DNA of 64,000 nt from a virus (IMGVR_UViG_3300036770_006296:1-64000); one strand, 5' to 3'; counted from the first letter of the stretch, positions 1 to 10,928 are shown. Notes: generated by a model not told the origin, from the sequence alone. A program made the numbers and translations.

Positions 1-3000
1 AAAATCAGTTAACCACATTTAATGGTGTTAATTACCAGGTTGGTATATTTGATAAGAAGGGGGATTACTTAATAGATTATTATAAAAATCCAGAAACACA
101 AATAGGATTCGAAGATTTTATAACTAATGGATTTAGAAATAATGGTGTGTTAAGCTACAAGCTTTTAAATCTAGAATTCTTGTTCAATGATAACGATTCT
201 ACTAACTACACTATAAATAGATATTTTGGTTTATATGTTAATGCACCAGAAATAGCTAAATTTAAGATAGACGGAGACGCTCTTTATAAAAGTCAGGGCT
301 CGTCAGGTAATACCCCAGTACCAGAAAAAAATAATAAAGGATACTACTTCCAAGAAACTTCGTATTACCAATATAATGATAACGGGGTAAGATTATATTT
401 AGAACCTAATTACATCACAGGAATTATACCAAACTCCGATGATGTAAACATACTCGAGGAGACAAAACTTTTTTGGATAAAAGATAAGAATGATAATTTT
501 CACTCATTAAAAAGATATGAAGATTATGGGAATTCTTCACCAGATCCTTTGTATTCTGTTTACGGGATAAACGGATATGAGAACCAATTAGTAATACAGG
601 ATACTTCCATAGATTTATCACTGCTATCGGGAAAGGACACAGACACAAAAAAACAATATCCAGCAGTAACTACTGGGCAAAAAGGGAGAGGGTATAGTGT
701 TATTAGAATAGCGGGAGAGCTAAATAACTATAACGAGAATTCATTTATATTTTATAATCCTCTAGGGTATCATGGATTACCTGGAGCTAAATATGACATA
801 ATAAGAGCATCAGATCTTTCCTCCACTATTGATGAGTGGGGGCCAGGAAGTTTCTATGCTCAGGATGGAGTTTACTACTACCACCCATTTGGGACGAATG
901 AAAAAATTGCCGAGGCTTTAACTGGGATTTTTAACAGCTTTAATTATAACTCTTTCGAAGCATTTAATTCAGGAGATGAAGTTGTAATAAGAACCAATGC
1001 TACAGGTGTACAGGAAAACACTAAGTATTATTTAGACTTTTTCCAAAACTTTACAACACTCCAAAGAATGCCAGACCTGAAAAGGGGTATAGTGTTTATA
1101 AACGAAAAAGATGTCTGTGACATAAATCAAAGACAATCCTTTCTTGGAGGATCTAATTATTCCAATACAAGAGTTAAAGTTAAAATAGAGGATGCAAATA
1201 AGATAGAGGTAGGTAAAACTTTTATAGAAACTATAAAAAGTACATCTACTGATTCATTTAATAATATACCAGAATACTCTAATAAGGGAGCTTCGGTTGT
1301 TGTTGGAAAATATAGATTTGTTGATCAATATGCTAGGGATGAGAAAGGTGAAATAGTAGGACTTAAAGATTTTGAAACCCATGCCACTCTTGAAATAGCT
1401 AATTTTACTGAATCTATAGCTTTTGGTACATCAGGGTCTATTTCTGCCTTTAATACTTATGACGTTTCTCTAGGTATTTTTTCTTTCTATGGATTAAGAG
1501 AAATCGATATGGATTTCTGGTATAGCCAATATGGATATACACCAACCCCTGAATATTATAAACATTTAGATGTGCAACCTTCTGGGATAACTAAAATAAT
1601 TCCAGGAAAAACTTATTTTGTTTCTAATGGAGCATTCATAGATTATGATGGAAACACGATAGCTGGCCCTGATTTCTTTGAAGGTGTAGTAGGTGAGGAA
1701 GAATACACATTAGCGACAGGATCGACTGGAGCAGAGTCTAATGTTTTCCCTACTCTATCATCTAGAGGCAACATTACAGTTGGAGTTACTCCTAGTAATT
1801 TCGATTATTCTTTTTATCCAGATTTAGATGCCTTTCCTGGATTTTATGGAATACAATCTCTTCAGTTTATCGATAATGAGATAGGGCTAGATACAAAATA
1901 CAAGCAGTTAAATTTCGGTAAACTAAATTCTGAATATGACTACACACAGGACAACTATAATCCAGCGTTTGCCACAAACAGTAGAGTTAGTCCTTATATA
2001 ACTAAATGGGTCTATAGGGGAGGAACAGATGTTAGAGGAAACGGATACAGATTAAATGCTAACATAGCTTTTAGTCCTTTAAATTTTTCACCCAGCTTCT
2101 TCAGGAGATCACAGGATCCTCAGTACTTTACCCACGAATGGTATCAGTTACAAAAACCTCCTTATTCTTTCCCCGAAGAAAGCTTACATTCGGATAAGAA
2201 CTATTTGGCTAGAGAGATCAATCAGTCGTTCTTGTCTAATGCAAATCCAGCTTTAAGGGATTATTTCCTTGATTATTTTTCTATAGAGGGTGACGACCTA
2301 GCACAATATTATACAGGAAGCACAACAATAAACAAAATAGGACTAACTGAAAGATATTCAGTGTTTGATTTTAATACTGGCAGTAAATTTTCGGAGACAT
2401 TATTTAGAGGAGCTAAAGTAAGGATTAAAAGAACCTTTACCGACTATGCTCAGGGTGAATCTACTAAATACGTTGAGGACGATAGATTTTACGATGACTA
2501 CAAGTTTTCTTGTGTTATCGTGCCAATAAGAAATATAGTAGATGAGATACAAACTCCTGTTAAAGTAAAAGTAATAGAGAATAGAACATTTAAGAATATA
2601 ACTTTTATTGTTGAGGTTTTAATTGATGATGCTAGAGTTTTAAATTTTGAAGATATAAGTCCAGAAAATCAGTATTTAGATTTGGATTATTTCTTATTAT
2701 ACTCCCTAAAGGATAAGCTAGACAGTTCTTATTTTTCTACCGTTGTTAGTACTTCTCTTCCTTCTGGATTAGTAGAATTACCAACAGTGGGGGATATAAA
2801 ATTATCTTCTGCTCTCAATATATCATCTGCACCTAATATACAGGGATTATTTTCGACCGTTAATTCGGGTACAGTAGGAAACGAGGGTGAAATTTATATC
2901 ATCCCTAATCCTGATTATGAAACTGACCTAAGAGACGAGGTAAACTTTACTTATCTCCCGTCTGTTCAACCTGATCCCGTTTCTGGACCAGACTCTACTA

Positions 3001-4784
3001 GTCCTGGATCTTTCTATGGAATTGCTGGTCCTTCACCTTACAGCGGCTACACTCTTCCTTTTCCTACTGGTGTTGGACAGAGTGTTATAAATTTCACTAA
3101 TACACAGCCAGGATATGAGTTTAATTTTAGTGATATCGGTATCCCCGGTCCTGTTAATATACCAACCATAGCAAACTATTCATCGCTTTTAAATATTCCT
3201 ATTTACCAAAGACAGGGAGGAATTGGCTACTGGGAAAATATATTGGAAAAAATATCTTTTGCTAATCTTTCCTTATGGGTAAATACAGGATATCCTTACA
3301 TAGACTATTTAACTTATGAATGGGATGAATCAACAGGTACTACAAAGGTATTAGAGAATCAGTTTGTTTTAGAGTTTATAAAACCTTCATTCTTTGAACA
3401 GGACACTGTTATTGTTCCTGTAGAAATAACTGATAAACCTCAGGAGCTAAGCGTGTTTAATGTAGGATACGAAACCGAAGATGTTGAGGGGGAGAGCGAG
3501 CTTTATAGATATGGAGGCGAATACGTCCCTAGCTTTAGAGAGGTTTTAAATTTTGAGAATGTAAAATATGATGTTCCTGAATGGACAATACCGAACTATA
3601 ATACATTTACCGTAAAGATAATTGAAAAGCCTGAAAAATCATCATCTTATGATATTGGATCTACAAGCTGTTTAGAAATAAATAGTGTATCACAAGAAGA
3701 AATAAATTTAATTAAGGGAGTAACTTATTATTTTGATCTTAGTGATTCTAGTAATACAGGATATCAGATATATTTTTCAGAAGGACAAATTGGTAACGAC
3801 ATCTCCAATGATTCAATAACACAGGGATATACATTAGTTGGTACGCCAGGAACTACAGGAGCTTATGTAGAATTTAATGTACCTTATGATTTACCATCTC
3901 CTGTCTATTACGTAGCAGAGGGCGGAAAATACATGGGTGGAAATATAAAAGTAATAGATTCTATAGAGTACTCCTACTGTTCTTTTGGACCATATAAAGA
4001 TAATTTTGGGGTATCTAGAAATGTTAATTATTATAAGTATTCTCCTCAGTGGATATTTAGAATAGGACAGAATTCTCCTTACAACCCGGTTTACAACATC
4101 ATAGGTGAAACCCCAGTAGATAAAAGGAATCTTTCTATTTTTGAAAGCTCATGGGATCCTGGCTTTTATAGAGAATATACGGGTCCTACTGGATATGTAA
4201 ACCTACCAGGTACAAGAGTAATGAAGGAACAGAAATCTTTCTTTGGTAGCAAATTTATGCAGACCCCAGATTTAATAAATTCTCAAAAGCAGTTAGTATA
4301 TCCACAGTCCTTAAAAGATGTTCTTGATCTAAATTATAATAACTATCCTAACTATGAAATACTATGGGAAAATAACCCGATTGAATTAAAAGGTGTTATT
4401 TTAATGGATAGAATGTTAAATAGATATTTCCTAGAAAATGGAGGAAAAGAATCGTTTAATAAATTTATAATTCCTGAATTTGGATTTGGTAGTACATCCG
4501 ATATCGATGATGATTTTAAAGAATATATGAATCAAAATATAATTCCTATATTCCAATCCAAACTAAACAGAGGATATCTTAAAAAAATACCAATCACTGC
4601 AAACGAGACACTAGTGCCGGTGATAGGAAATTTAGCAGACTATCAGAAATTGATTAATGGATATTTCAATTCGGGGGAGGTCAGATACACTAAAGTAAAT
4701 GATCTAAGATATGAATTTAGAATTCCTAAAGATCCTTCTTTTAACTATTCTGTCTGTTTCTCTATAGATATAGGAAAAATTTAA
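1..4784 (+). CDS. Large virion structural protein, 5' end outside window
   Basis: The reading frame is open from base 3 without a stop, so the gene begins before the window; the GTG at 147 is only an internal codon. At least 1,590 residues are visible. The protein is rich in Tyr, Phe, Asn, Ser and Gly with few charged clusters and no catalytic motif, as expected for a beta-rich tail or baseplate component. It is followed after 43 bases by a collagen-repeat fibre gene and lies in a run of virion-type genes. I do not recognise the family. Tail sheath, baseplate wedge or adhesin are all possible. Structural role is an inference from size, composition and neighbours. Confidence 0.6.
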   Translation, partial: NQLTTFNGVNYQVGIFDKKGDYLIDYYKNPETQIGFEDFITNGFRNNGVLSYKLLNLEFLFNDNDSTNYTINRYFGLYVNAPEIAKFKIDGDALYKSQGSSGNTPVPEKNNKGYYFQETSYYQYNDNGVRLYLEPNYITGIIPNSDDVNILEETKLFWIKDKNDNFHSLKRYEDYGNSSPDPLYSVYGINGYENQLVIQDTSIDLSLLSGKDTDTKKQYPAVTTGQKGRGYSVIRIAGELNNYNENSFIFYNPLGYHGLPGAKYDIIRASDLSSTIDEWGPGSFYAQDGVYYYHPFGTNEKIAEALTGIFNSFNYNSFEAFNSGDEVVIRTNATGVQENTKYYLDFFQNFTTLQRMPDLKRGIVFINEKDVCDINQRQSFLGGSNYSNTRVKVKIEDANKIEVGKTFIETIKSTSTDSFNNIPEYSNKGASVVVGKYRFVDQYARDEKGEIVGLKDFETHATLEIANFTESIAFGTSGSISAFNTYDVSLGIFSFYGLREIDMDFWYSQYGYTPTPEYYKHLDVQPSGITKIIPGKTYFVSNGAFIDYDGNTIAGPDFFEGVVGEEEYTLATGSTGAESNVFPTLSSRGNITVGVTPSNFDYSFYPDLDAFPGFYGIQSLQFIDNEIGLDTKYKQLNFGKLNSEYDYTQDNYNPAFATNSRVSPYITKWVYRGGTDVRGNGYRLNANIAFSPLNFSPSFFRRSQDPQYFTHEWYQLQKPPYSFPEESLHSDKNYLAREINQSFLSNANPALRDYFLDYFSIEGDDLAQYYTGSTTINKIGLTERYSVFDFNTGSKFSETLFRGAKVRIKRTFTDYAQGESTKYVEDDRFYDDYKFSCVIVPIRNIVDEIQTPVKVKVIENRTFKNITFIVEVLIDDARVLNFEDISPENQYLDLDYFLLYSLKDKLDSSYFSTVVSTSLPSGLVELPTVGDIKLSSALNISSAPNIQGLFSTVNSGTVGNEGEIYIIPNPDYETDLRDEVNFTYLPSVQPDPVSGPDSTSPGSFYGIAGPSPYSGYTLPFPTGVGQSVINFTNTQPGYEFNFSDIGIPGPVNIPTIANYSSLLNIPIYQRQGGIGYWENILEKISFANLSLWVNTGYPYIDYLTYEWDESTGTTKVLENQFVLEFIKPSFFEQDTVIVPVEITDKPQELSVFNVGYETEDVEGESELYRYGGEYVPSFREVLNFENVKYDVPEWTIPNYNTFTVKIIEKPEKSSSYDIGSTSCLEINSVSQEEINLIKGVTYYFDLSDSSNTGYQIYFSEGQIGNDISNDSITQGYTLVGTPGTTGAYVEFNVPYDLPSPVYYVAEGGKYMGGNIKVIDSIEYSYCSFGPYKDNFGVSRNVNYYKYSPQWIFRIGQNSPYNPVYNIIGETPVDKRNLSIFESSWDPGFYREYTGPTGYVNLPGTRVMKEQKSFFGSKFMQTPDLINSQKQLVYPQSLKDVLDLNYNNYPNYEILWENNPIELKGVILMDRMLNRYFLENGGKESFNKFIIPEFGFGSTSDIDDDFKEYMNQNIIPIFQSKLNRGYLKKIPITANETLVPVIGNLADYQKLINGYFNSGEVRYTKVNDLRYEFRIPKDPSFNYSVCFSIDIGKI

Positions 4785-4801
4785 TAGAGGGATGGATTTT
4801 T

Positions 4802-4810
4802 GATATATAA
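4802..4810 (+). promoter_or_regulatory. Late-promoter-like GATATATAA
   Basis: The motif starts 26 bases before the ATG of the fibre gene at 4828. It resembles the T4 late -10 box TATAAATA and recurs at the same distance before many genes here. Confidence 0.5.
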
Positions 4811-4827
4811 TGTAACTATAAAAAGAG

Positions 4828-7596
4828 ATGCCACAGATTAATATACTAAATATTTTACAAGGAGACGCACAGTCTACCATAGTTGATAAATTAAATTATA
4901 ACTTCGATCAAATACTTAGTGCAGGTGGAGGACCACAAGGAGCCCAAGGATTGATAGGTCCTACGGGACCCATAGGACCTCAGGGTCCACAGGGGGTTCA
5001 GGGAGTTCAAGGGCCTTCTGGAACTAAATGGTTCGTACAAGACACGTCACCTGCATCTGGAGGCATAACCGGGGCTAACCCGTGGACATTTCCGACACTT
5101 GGTGATTATTGGTTAGATCCGGACTCGGCAAATCAGGATGTTTATGTGTTCACTGCCACTGGATGGGTTAATACTGGATATGGATTAAATGCAGGGGAGC
5201 TATTTCAAAATGTAACTCCTATTAATATAATTGGTGGAGCAACTGCACAAGCTATATTAATAGCAGGTGCAACTTCAGGTGATAAGGGACTAGTTCTATC
5301 TGATTCTACTATTAATGGATACACTCCAGGTGGAACTGCAATAGACAATCTAAACTTCGAAAATGCAAAGTTAAAGATTGCTACTAAAGATGCCAGAACA
5401 AAACTAATAAGCTTTGCTAGATCTACTTTCGACATAAGCCCAAGTGGATCCGGTTCGACCGGAAGTTTTTACAATCCGTATTTTTCTTGGGATCTTTCTG
5501 TTAATCCATCTGGATCTACCGGCGTAGGATTAGGATTTTATAATCTTAGCTTCGTAAATCCAAAGGGATCTATAGGAATAGTATCCAATGGAGCAACTGC
5601 TGAATCCGGTATAAATATGCTGAGCAGTAGCGAGATAACTGCAACTTCATCTAGTGATAATATCTTACTTAAGACATCTTCAATTAATAAAGGAACTTTT
5701 ATAGATGCCAGTACTAATGGCGGATTTTTAGAGCTTTCTAATAATACATCAACCCCGGTTAATCAAGCTGACGCCCCTATTTTTGCTAACTCTACTGGTG
5801 TAGGATTAGGACTAGGGACAGGACAGTTTAAACATGTTGGTGTTTCTGTTGATAATCGAAGATTGGCCGTTAATGGTAACGTAAGTATAGGAACAGGATC
5901 TGCTCCTCATACATCTTCCTTATTTGTGGGGGAATCAGGAACACCTAATTATAATAAAGGTGTTTTATTTGCAGAGGGACATGCTATGTTCGGATATACA
6001 AACCCGACCGGAGATAGCTCAGGCGGATTACAAACTACTGGCCCTTCTGAATTAGCCGGAAGATATCCTCAGTTATTTGTTACATCCCCTAACTATGGTC
6101 CTGGTATACAAATAAAAACTAAGGGTGCTAATTACTCACCTAGAACTATAATAGGTGACGGCATCTTTGACGGATCTGGAACCGGCCCTAGTATAGTCCA
6201 AGAATTTTTTGCAGGGACTGGGTATAATCTAGGCTCATTTAATCAACCTTTAATAAATTACACACAGAAGATATCAAATGTCTCTAACTCTGGGGCTTCT
6301 GGTCCTGTTTTTTCAGTTACGACATTTGTAAACGGCGGTGTTTATAATTATGTTAATGCAGCATACAGAACTCTTATAGAAACTAAAAATTCTAATAGGA
6401 GATTAGAAATCATGTCCAATGGTACTGGTGGAGGAAACACCATTACTATGGGAACAATAAATAGCTCCTTATTATCAATCTATGGAGCTTCTGGAAGTAC
6501 AACAGGAGGAGTTTCTATCGGTGTTAACTCAAATATATCTCCAGAATTAGCTTCTCTAACAGGTGCAACATTTAGAGTAAACAATAGAGCTAATCACAGC
6601 TTATATGTTACAGGGGTTCAAACAATAGGTACAGATGATCCTCGTTCTTTATTTAATCTCGGAGCGACAGGAAATAATGCTGCTGTTGGCGGAAACTCTT
6701 TACTAAAAGTACACAGAAATTTATATTCAACAACTGTTACGCCATTTGGAAAGGGTACTTTTGCAGGGGGTCTTTCTGTAAACAATTATCCGAATGGAAT
6801 AGAAATAACTTCTATCGTTCCTCTCAATCCTTCTACAGGTCCTAGTGCTAATGATTCGGTTGCTATTGCTGTAGGTGCATCTACCGGAACATCACCTTTT
6901 ACTCAAGCCAACACTACTGGATTCTTCGTTTCCAATTTAGGTACAAACATATCAATAGGTCAGTCGATAGATTATAGCGCTGCGATAGGGGTATCTGGAG
7001 CTGGATCGGATTTTGCTATTAAAGCAAAAGGAGCAGTTGGAGTAACTGGTAACGTTTCAGTAAAAGGTGATGTTGGTATAACTGGTGGCGTTGGTGTAGA
7101 GCTAACAGGTGGTGAATTTTTTGATTGTTTCGGTACAACAGCATCAAATCCAGATATACGAATTACTTCTACTGGAAGGGTGTACAATCCAACTAAAAGT
7201 TTACATCATAACACAACAACAGATCCACCGGGAGGTGTCGTCTATGTAGGACCAGGAGACGAAGTTATTTCATCTGGGGTTTTTAGTTACACCTCATCTG
7301 GAACAGTCGCTGGTACATGGATGAAAGTCGGTCAAGTGATACATGTAGCTGGTAGATGGTCTAGGACCGGATCAGATCAATTTTACCTTCCCGTTCAACC
7401 ACAAGCAGGTTCTTCAATTGGTACTCTATTCGGAGTTTGTTACCTTGCCATATCTCAGCCAAATACTTGCTATGGTGTTAGAGCAATAGCTACCCCTGGT
7501 CCTCCACCGACATTTAATGCACAAATATATAATAACGGGTTGGGTCTTCCGGCTAATGATGATTACTATTTTACTCTTCAATACGTAATAGCATAA
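4828..7596 (+). CDS. Collagen-repeat tail fibre protein
   Basis: A 922-residue protein. Residues about 35-67 hold Gly-X-Y triplets (GPQGAQG, GPTGPIGPQGPQG), a trimerising collagen-like segment common in phage fibres. The long remainder is Gly, Ser, Thr and Asn rich with repeated short beta-type stretches. The N-terminus (MPQINILNILQGD) would be the attachment side. The C-terminal 100 residues look like a compact tip domain (WMKVGQVIHVAGRWSR). It follows the large structural gene and has its own late-promoter-like element. A long side or tail fibre or adhesin is the best reading; receptor specificity cannot be seen. Confidence 0.7.
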   Translation: MPQINILNILQGDAQSTIVDKLNYNFDQILSAGGGPQGAQGLIGPTGPIGPQGPQGVQGVQGPSGTKWFVQDTSPASGGITGANPWTFPTLGDYWLDPDSANQDVYVFTATGWVNTGYGLNAGELFQNVTPINIIGGATAQAILIAGATSGDKGLVLSDSTINGYTPGGTAIDNLNFENAKLKIATKDARTKLISFARSTFDISPSGSGSTGSFYNPYFSWDLSVNPSGSTGVGLGFYNLSFVNPKGSIGIVSNGATAESGINMLSSSEITATSSSDNILLKTSSINKGTFIDASTNGGFLELSNNTSTPVNQADAPIFANSTGVGLGLGTGQFKHVGVSVDNRRLAVNGNVSIGTGSAPHTSSLFVGESGTPNYNKGVLFAEGHAMFGYTNPTGDSSGGLQTTGPSELAGRYPQLFVTSPNYGPGIQIKTKGANYSPRTIIGDGIFDGSGTGPSIVQEFFAGTGYNLGSFNQPLINYTQKISNVSNSGASGPVFSVTTFVNGGVYNYVNAAYRTLIETKNSNRRLEIMSNGTGGGNTITMGTINSSLLSIYGASGSTTGGVSIGVNSNISPELASLTGATFRVNNRANHSLYVTGVQTIGTDDPRSLFNLGATGNNAAVGGNSLLKVHRNLYSTTVTPFGKGTFAGGLSVNNYPNGIEITSIVPLNPSTGPSANDSVAIAVGASTGTSPFTQANTTGFFVSNLGTNISIGQSIDYSAAIGVSGAGSDFAIKAKGAVGVTGNVSVKGDVGITGGVGVELTGGEFFDCFGTTASNPDIRITSTGRVYNPTKSLHHNTTTDPPGGVVYVGPGDEVISSGVFSYTSSGTVAGTWMKVGQVIHVAGRWSRTGSDQFYLPVQPQAGSSIGTLFGVCYLAISQPNTCYGVRAIATPGPPPTFNAQIYNNGLGLPANDDYYFTLQYVIA

Positions 7597-7601
7597 AATT
7601 T

Positions 7602-7817
7602 ATGAATAAAGAATGGTTCATACAAAGATATTCGGATATACACGATGATCTGAATAGACTTGAAAGAGAGATAGAAGAGCATTTGAAAGATAAAAAAGAT
7701 CTATTAGAAAACGATCAAAAATTGGAAGACCTAAAAATAAAAACAATTGAGACAATAGATCTACTAAATAAAACAAGAGAAGATGAAAGAAGAATCTTTA
7801 ATTACCAAAATTCTTAA
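7602..7817 (+). CDS. Small coiled-coil protein
   Basis: 71 residues, nearly all charged with heptad-like hydrophobic spacing (DDLNRLEREIEEHLKDKK), so a helical coiled coil is likely. It starts 6 bases after the fibre gene and overlaps the next gene by 35 bases, which suggests translational coupling. No family recognised. A fibre chaperone or a partner of the membrane protein that follows is possible, but only from position. Confidence 0.6.
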   Translation: MNKEWFIQRYSDIHDDLNRLEREIEEHLKDKKDLLENDQKLEDLKIKTIETIDLLNKTREDERRIFNYQNS

Positions 7818-8580
7818 AAGAAAAGATATAGTGCTTGTTGCAGTTATTGCAATATTGCTCTTATTGCTATTTAGACAGTGTAGTAGCAACGCAGATCTTA
7901 AGTCTCAGATGTTTATACAGAATCACAATCTAGATGCACTAAAAGACACTGTAAGGCTTCAAAAAAACAGAGCGGGTGAGGACATGTATGTTAGAAAAAC
8001 CCTTCTTGCTTCTAAGAAAAATTTAGAGGATCTAAATAAGAATCTTGCGGAGGAGCTTAAAAAAGTTAAAGGACAGGTTATTGTTATACATGACGTAGAA
8101 ACTGTTGTTGAGACGGACACTCAATATGTTAATAATTATTTAACTGTTTATGCTGACGGTAGCTATAGTCTAGACTGGAAATTTGATAGTACATTTTCGG
8201 AAAATAACTATAGAAAATTCTCGGGTAACAGCTTCTTCAAAATAGATTCAACCACTAACAAGGTGATCCCTGGTACAACTAGAATCAACGAGGATGAGAT
8301 GGGATTTTCTTTTGTAACTGGGATAAGAGAAAAAAATAAATCTTTAGAGATTTTTGTAACTCCTAAATATCCAGGGATGAAGATAACAGATATTGAAGGA
8401 GCAATTATCGATCCTTATAAATCTACTGTTCTAAAGAACATGTTTCCTAGTAAGAAATTCTCCGTTGGTCCTTATGTTGGGGTTGGTTTAGGTGCTGGTT
8501 ATGGTATAAACGGAAAACCAATAATGGGTGCAATGTTTAACGTCGGGGTGGGTATACAATATTCTATCATTAAATTTTAA
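7783..8580 (+). CDS. Envelope-spanning protein, spanin-like
   Basis: 265 residues. Residues about 16-32 form a transmembrane helix (IVLVAVIAILLLLLF) after a basic N-terminus, so it is inner-membrane anchored. Residues about 38-95 are a helical coiled coil. The C-terminus (from about 228) is a Gly-rich alternating pattern, SVGPYVGVGLGAGYG and MFNVGVGIQYSIIKF, ending in Phe like an outer-membrane beta-barrel signal. Such an inner-helix, coil, outer-strand layout would fit a unimolecular spanin or an envelope bridge used in lysis. Bacteroidetes phages carry proteins of this layout. The function is inferred from topology only. Confidence 0.55.
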   Translation: MKEESLITKILKRKDIVLVAVIAILLLLLFRQCSSNADLKSQMFIQNHNLDALKDTVRLQKNRAGEDMYVRKTLLASKKNLEDLNKNLAEELKKVKGQVIVIHDVETVVETDTQYVNNYLTVYADGSYSLDWKFDSTFSENNYRKFSGNSFFKIDSTTNKVIPGTTRINEDEMGFSFVTGIREKNKSLEIFVTPKYPGMKITDIEGAIIDPYKSTVLKNMFPSKKFSVGPYVGVGLGAGYGINGKPIMGAMFNVGVGIQYSIIKF

Positions 8581-8582
8581 GC

Positions 8583-8592
8583 GATATATAAA
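8583..8592 (+). promoter_or_regulatory. Late-promoter-like GATATATAAA
   Basis: The element begins only 12 bases before the ATG at 8595, closer than the usual 25-29 bases. If used as a -10 box, the transcript would be nearly leaderless. Confidence 0.35.
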
Positions 8593-8594
8593 CC

Positions 8595-10928
8595 ATGGCT
8601 TATACCTCGACAGAAAGATTTATAAAGTTTGGTAGTTACTTATTAATGGAGTATGACTACACGACTGCACCAACTCCAGAGATTTATTATGTTAACACGG
8701 GTAATCCTGCTATAGGATACGAGAAGATTGTTAATGGATACTTCAATAATTCGGTTCAGATATTAAATAACCCAGCATCCGAATTCACAACTGGAAACGT
8801 AAGAGATCTTAGTGTTGTTCAAACAGATAAAAATAGATTTGTAACATTAGATCAGGATTATTTAGTTCCTTATCTAGACACGGATCCTAAATTAACTTCA
8901 GTAAACAATCTGCCGGTAGTATTTCCTTCCAATATAGGGGTTTACTATGACACTATAAAATTTCATATAGTAGCAGGATACAATTTCGAAAACATAGATG
9001 GCATAATAATAAAAGGAGAATTTCAGGAGAGGACAGGAAAGAAAGCAACTATATTTCAGAGATTAATAACTAAATCTGACACTTCTTCTGTGGTGCTTAA
9101 TCCTAATCCTATCTATTTAGGTGGTGCTCTTTATGATCATTATATAGAGGTAAAGATTCCTGCTTATGCTAATATGGTTTATGAGTTTGATATATTAGCA
9201 AACACTCCAGCACAGGCAAACACTTTAGCAGCTAAGATATCTTCAGACGGAAATGGATTTTTAAAGGACGCTCCGATAAATGTTTCCTTGTATGAGATAA
9301 CACAGTCTGTTCTTAAAAATGGATATGAAAATTATATAGCGCAGTTAAGGAGTTCTTTGTCTGTAATACCCAAGGATAATTTTTCTTCCTTAGCTGCTGT
9401 TATCCAACAGAATCAATTCTATAATTATCTAGAATTTTATCCAACTTGGGATGGAAATTTTTTAGAAGATTTTCTAAACGCTGAAGGTAAGGTTGGAAAC
9501 ATTTATTATGTGATAAATGAAATAGAAGTTAAAGAGCAAGTTGGACTAACATATATTACAACATATAGCTTCAGTAACACACAGACACAAGATTTCAATG
9601 CTCCTAGTATATTTAGACCTATTCTTATAAATCCGTTGACCACTTCTTTCTTAGTTAACTACACTATGAGATTAGTTAACAGAGGAAATCAGAATCAAAT
9701 AATCAGAAGATCGTCTATTAGTTCTTTTGATGTAAACAAATACGGGAAAGAAAACAACGTTATCTCTCTTACTACTGGAGCTTATTCACAGAAGGTTTAT
9801 AATAAAATAGTTCAAGCACCAAACGTTGTATCTGGCGGAATTATGCCAAATCCTGCTGCTCCTATAGAAAAAAGAATTCCAGTTTTTTATAAGGATAACA
9901 ACATATCAATAACAAAAGAAACACTGGTAATAGATAGGAATGGTGATTTGATATCAGAAACATCCGTTCCTGGTGCAACCCAAATATTTGGACAGGGTAA
10001 AGGAAAAATAGTTGTTGATCCTTTTGATAACTTCTATAAGTTTACAGTCTATAATTACAAGGAAGGAACATCTCCTGAAATAATAGATCTAGGAACATCT
10101 CTAAGCTATTATATAGTTTTTCTTGATAGCAGCGGACAAAGTGTAAGAGTTGAAAATATAAAAAATAAATCTACCGTTTCTAATCCTTCTGCTGGACAGA
10201 TAGCATTTAAAGTTGTAGACACTAATTCTAAAAAAGTATTAGGGTTTACATCCAGAGATTTTTATATTATAACAAAAACACCCGATGGAACTGAAACTAA
10301 GCTATATTCTGGATCTTGGGAAACCCAGGCAGAATACATAGCAAGAACAAGTGTTACCACTGGAGAAGTTACACCAGCTACAGGTGGAGTTACAGGAGCT
10401 ACTGTTGTTACTACTACAGACGTGGCAGTTACCGGATCGACTGGAACAACCGGGACCAGTACCACTGAAGGAAATCAGAGAATTTCTAAAGTTCCTTTAA
10501 CAAAACTAGTTAATCTTAAAAAGCCTTATCCTTTAGGAAGTAGTTCTATTTTAAGTGTTAAACCTGCATCTCTCTTAAATACAACAGGAGGTTTCGTAAA
10601 AACTGGAAAAGGTGAAACTACTACGCCTTTAAAAAGCAGCGTACAGGCTAATAATATAAACATTGATGCTTTGGCGGATTCTATATCAGGAAGAGAATCT
10701 CAGGGCTTAAACGTGCAGAAGGTTGTTAATTATTATTTTACTCCAGGAGCTCCAGGTGCTAATTTATTTAAAGGACTTAAAGCAGCTCAGTTCTTAACAG
10801 CAGCTCTTCAAGTTCACCCAAAACTAGAAAATGGGGCATTCGACCAAAAATATATACAATACTGTAACGCTTTAGGGTTCCCAGTTACTGATGATCCTAA
10901 TTCTGCTAAAAATAATCCTAATAAATGA
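8595..10928 (+). CDS. Putative baseplate or tail structural protein
   Basis: 777 residues without enzymatic motifs and rich in Asn, Thr, Tyr and Ile. Residues about 590-635 form a Thr/Gly linker (TGGVTGATVV, TGSTGTTGTS) separating a large N-terminal part from a C-terminal helical part. The next gene overlaps its stop by 4 bases (ATGA) and encodes a tail-tube-like protein, so both probably belong to the baseplate or tail. An NGYF-containing stretch near the N-terminus (VNGYFNN) echoes one near the C-terminus of the first gene in the window (INGYFNS), which may mean a shared module. Family not recognised. Confidence 0.5.
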   Translation: MAYTSTERFIKFGSYLLMEYDYTTAPTPEIYYVNTGNPAIGYEKIVNGYFNNSVQILNNPASEFTTGNVRDLSVVQTDKNRFVTLDQDYLVPYLDTDPKLTSVNNLPVVFPSNIGVYYDTIKFHIVAGYNFENIDGIIIKGEFQERTGKKATIFQRLITKSDTSSVVLNPNPIYLGGALYDHYIEVKIPAYANMVYEFDILANTPAQANTLAAKISSDGNGFLKDAPINVSLYEITQSVLKNGYENYIAQLRSSLSVIPKDNFSSLAAVIQQNQFYNYLEFYPTWDGNFLEDFLNAEGKVGNIYYVINEIEVKEQVGLTYITTYSFSNTQTQDFNAPSIFRPILINPLTTSFLVNYTMRLVNRGNQNQIIRRSSISSFDVNKYGKENNVISLTTGAYSQKVYNKIVQAPNVVSGGIMPNPAAPIEKRIPVFYKDNNISITKETLVIDRNGDLISETSVPGATQIFGQGKGKIVVDPFDNFYKFTVYNYKEGTSPEIIDLGTSLSYYIVFLDSSGQSVRVENIKNKSTVSNPSAGQIAFKVVDTNSKKVLGFTSRDFYIITKTPDGTETKLYSGSWETQAEYIARTSVTTGEVTPATGGVTGATVVTTTDVAVTGSTGTTGTSTTEGNQRISKVPLTKLVNLKKPYPLGSSSILSVKPASLLNTTGGFVKTGKGETTTPLKSSVQANNINIDALADSISGRESQGLNVQKVVNYYFTPGAPGANLFKGLKAAQFLTAALQVHPKLENGAFDQKYIQYCNALGFPVTDDPNSAKNNPNK

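Noticed and set aside
1-146. Apparent non-coding start of the window before a GTG at 147
   Set aside because: The frame is open from base 3 without stop, so this is coding sequence of a gene that starts outside the window.
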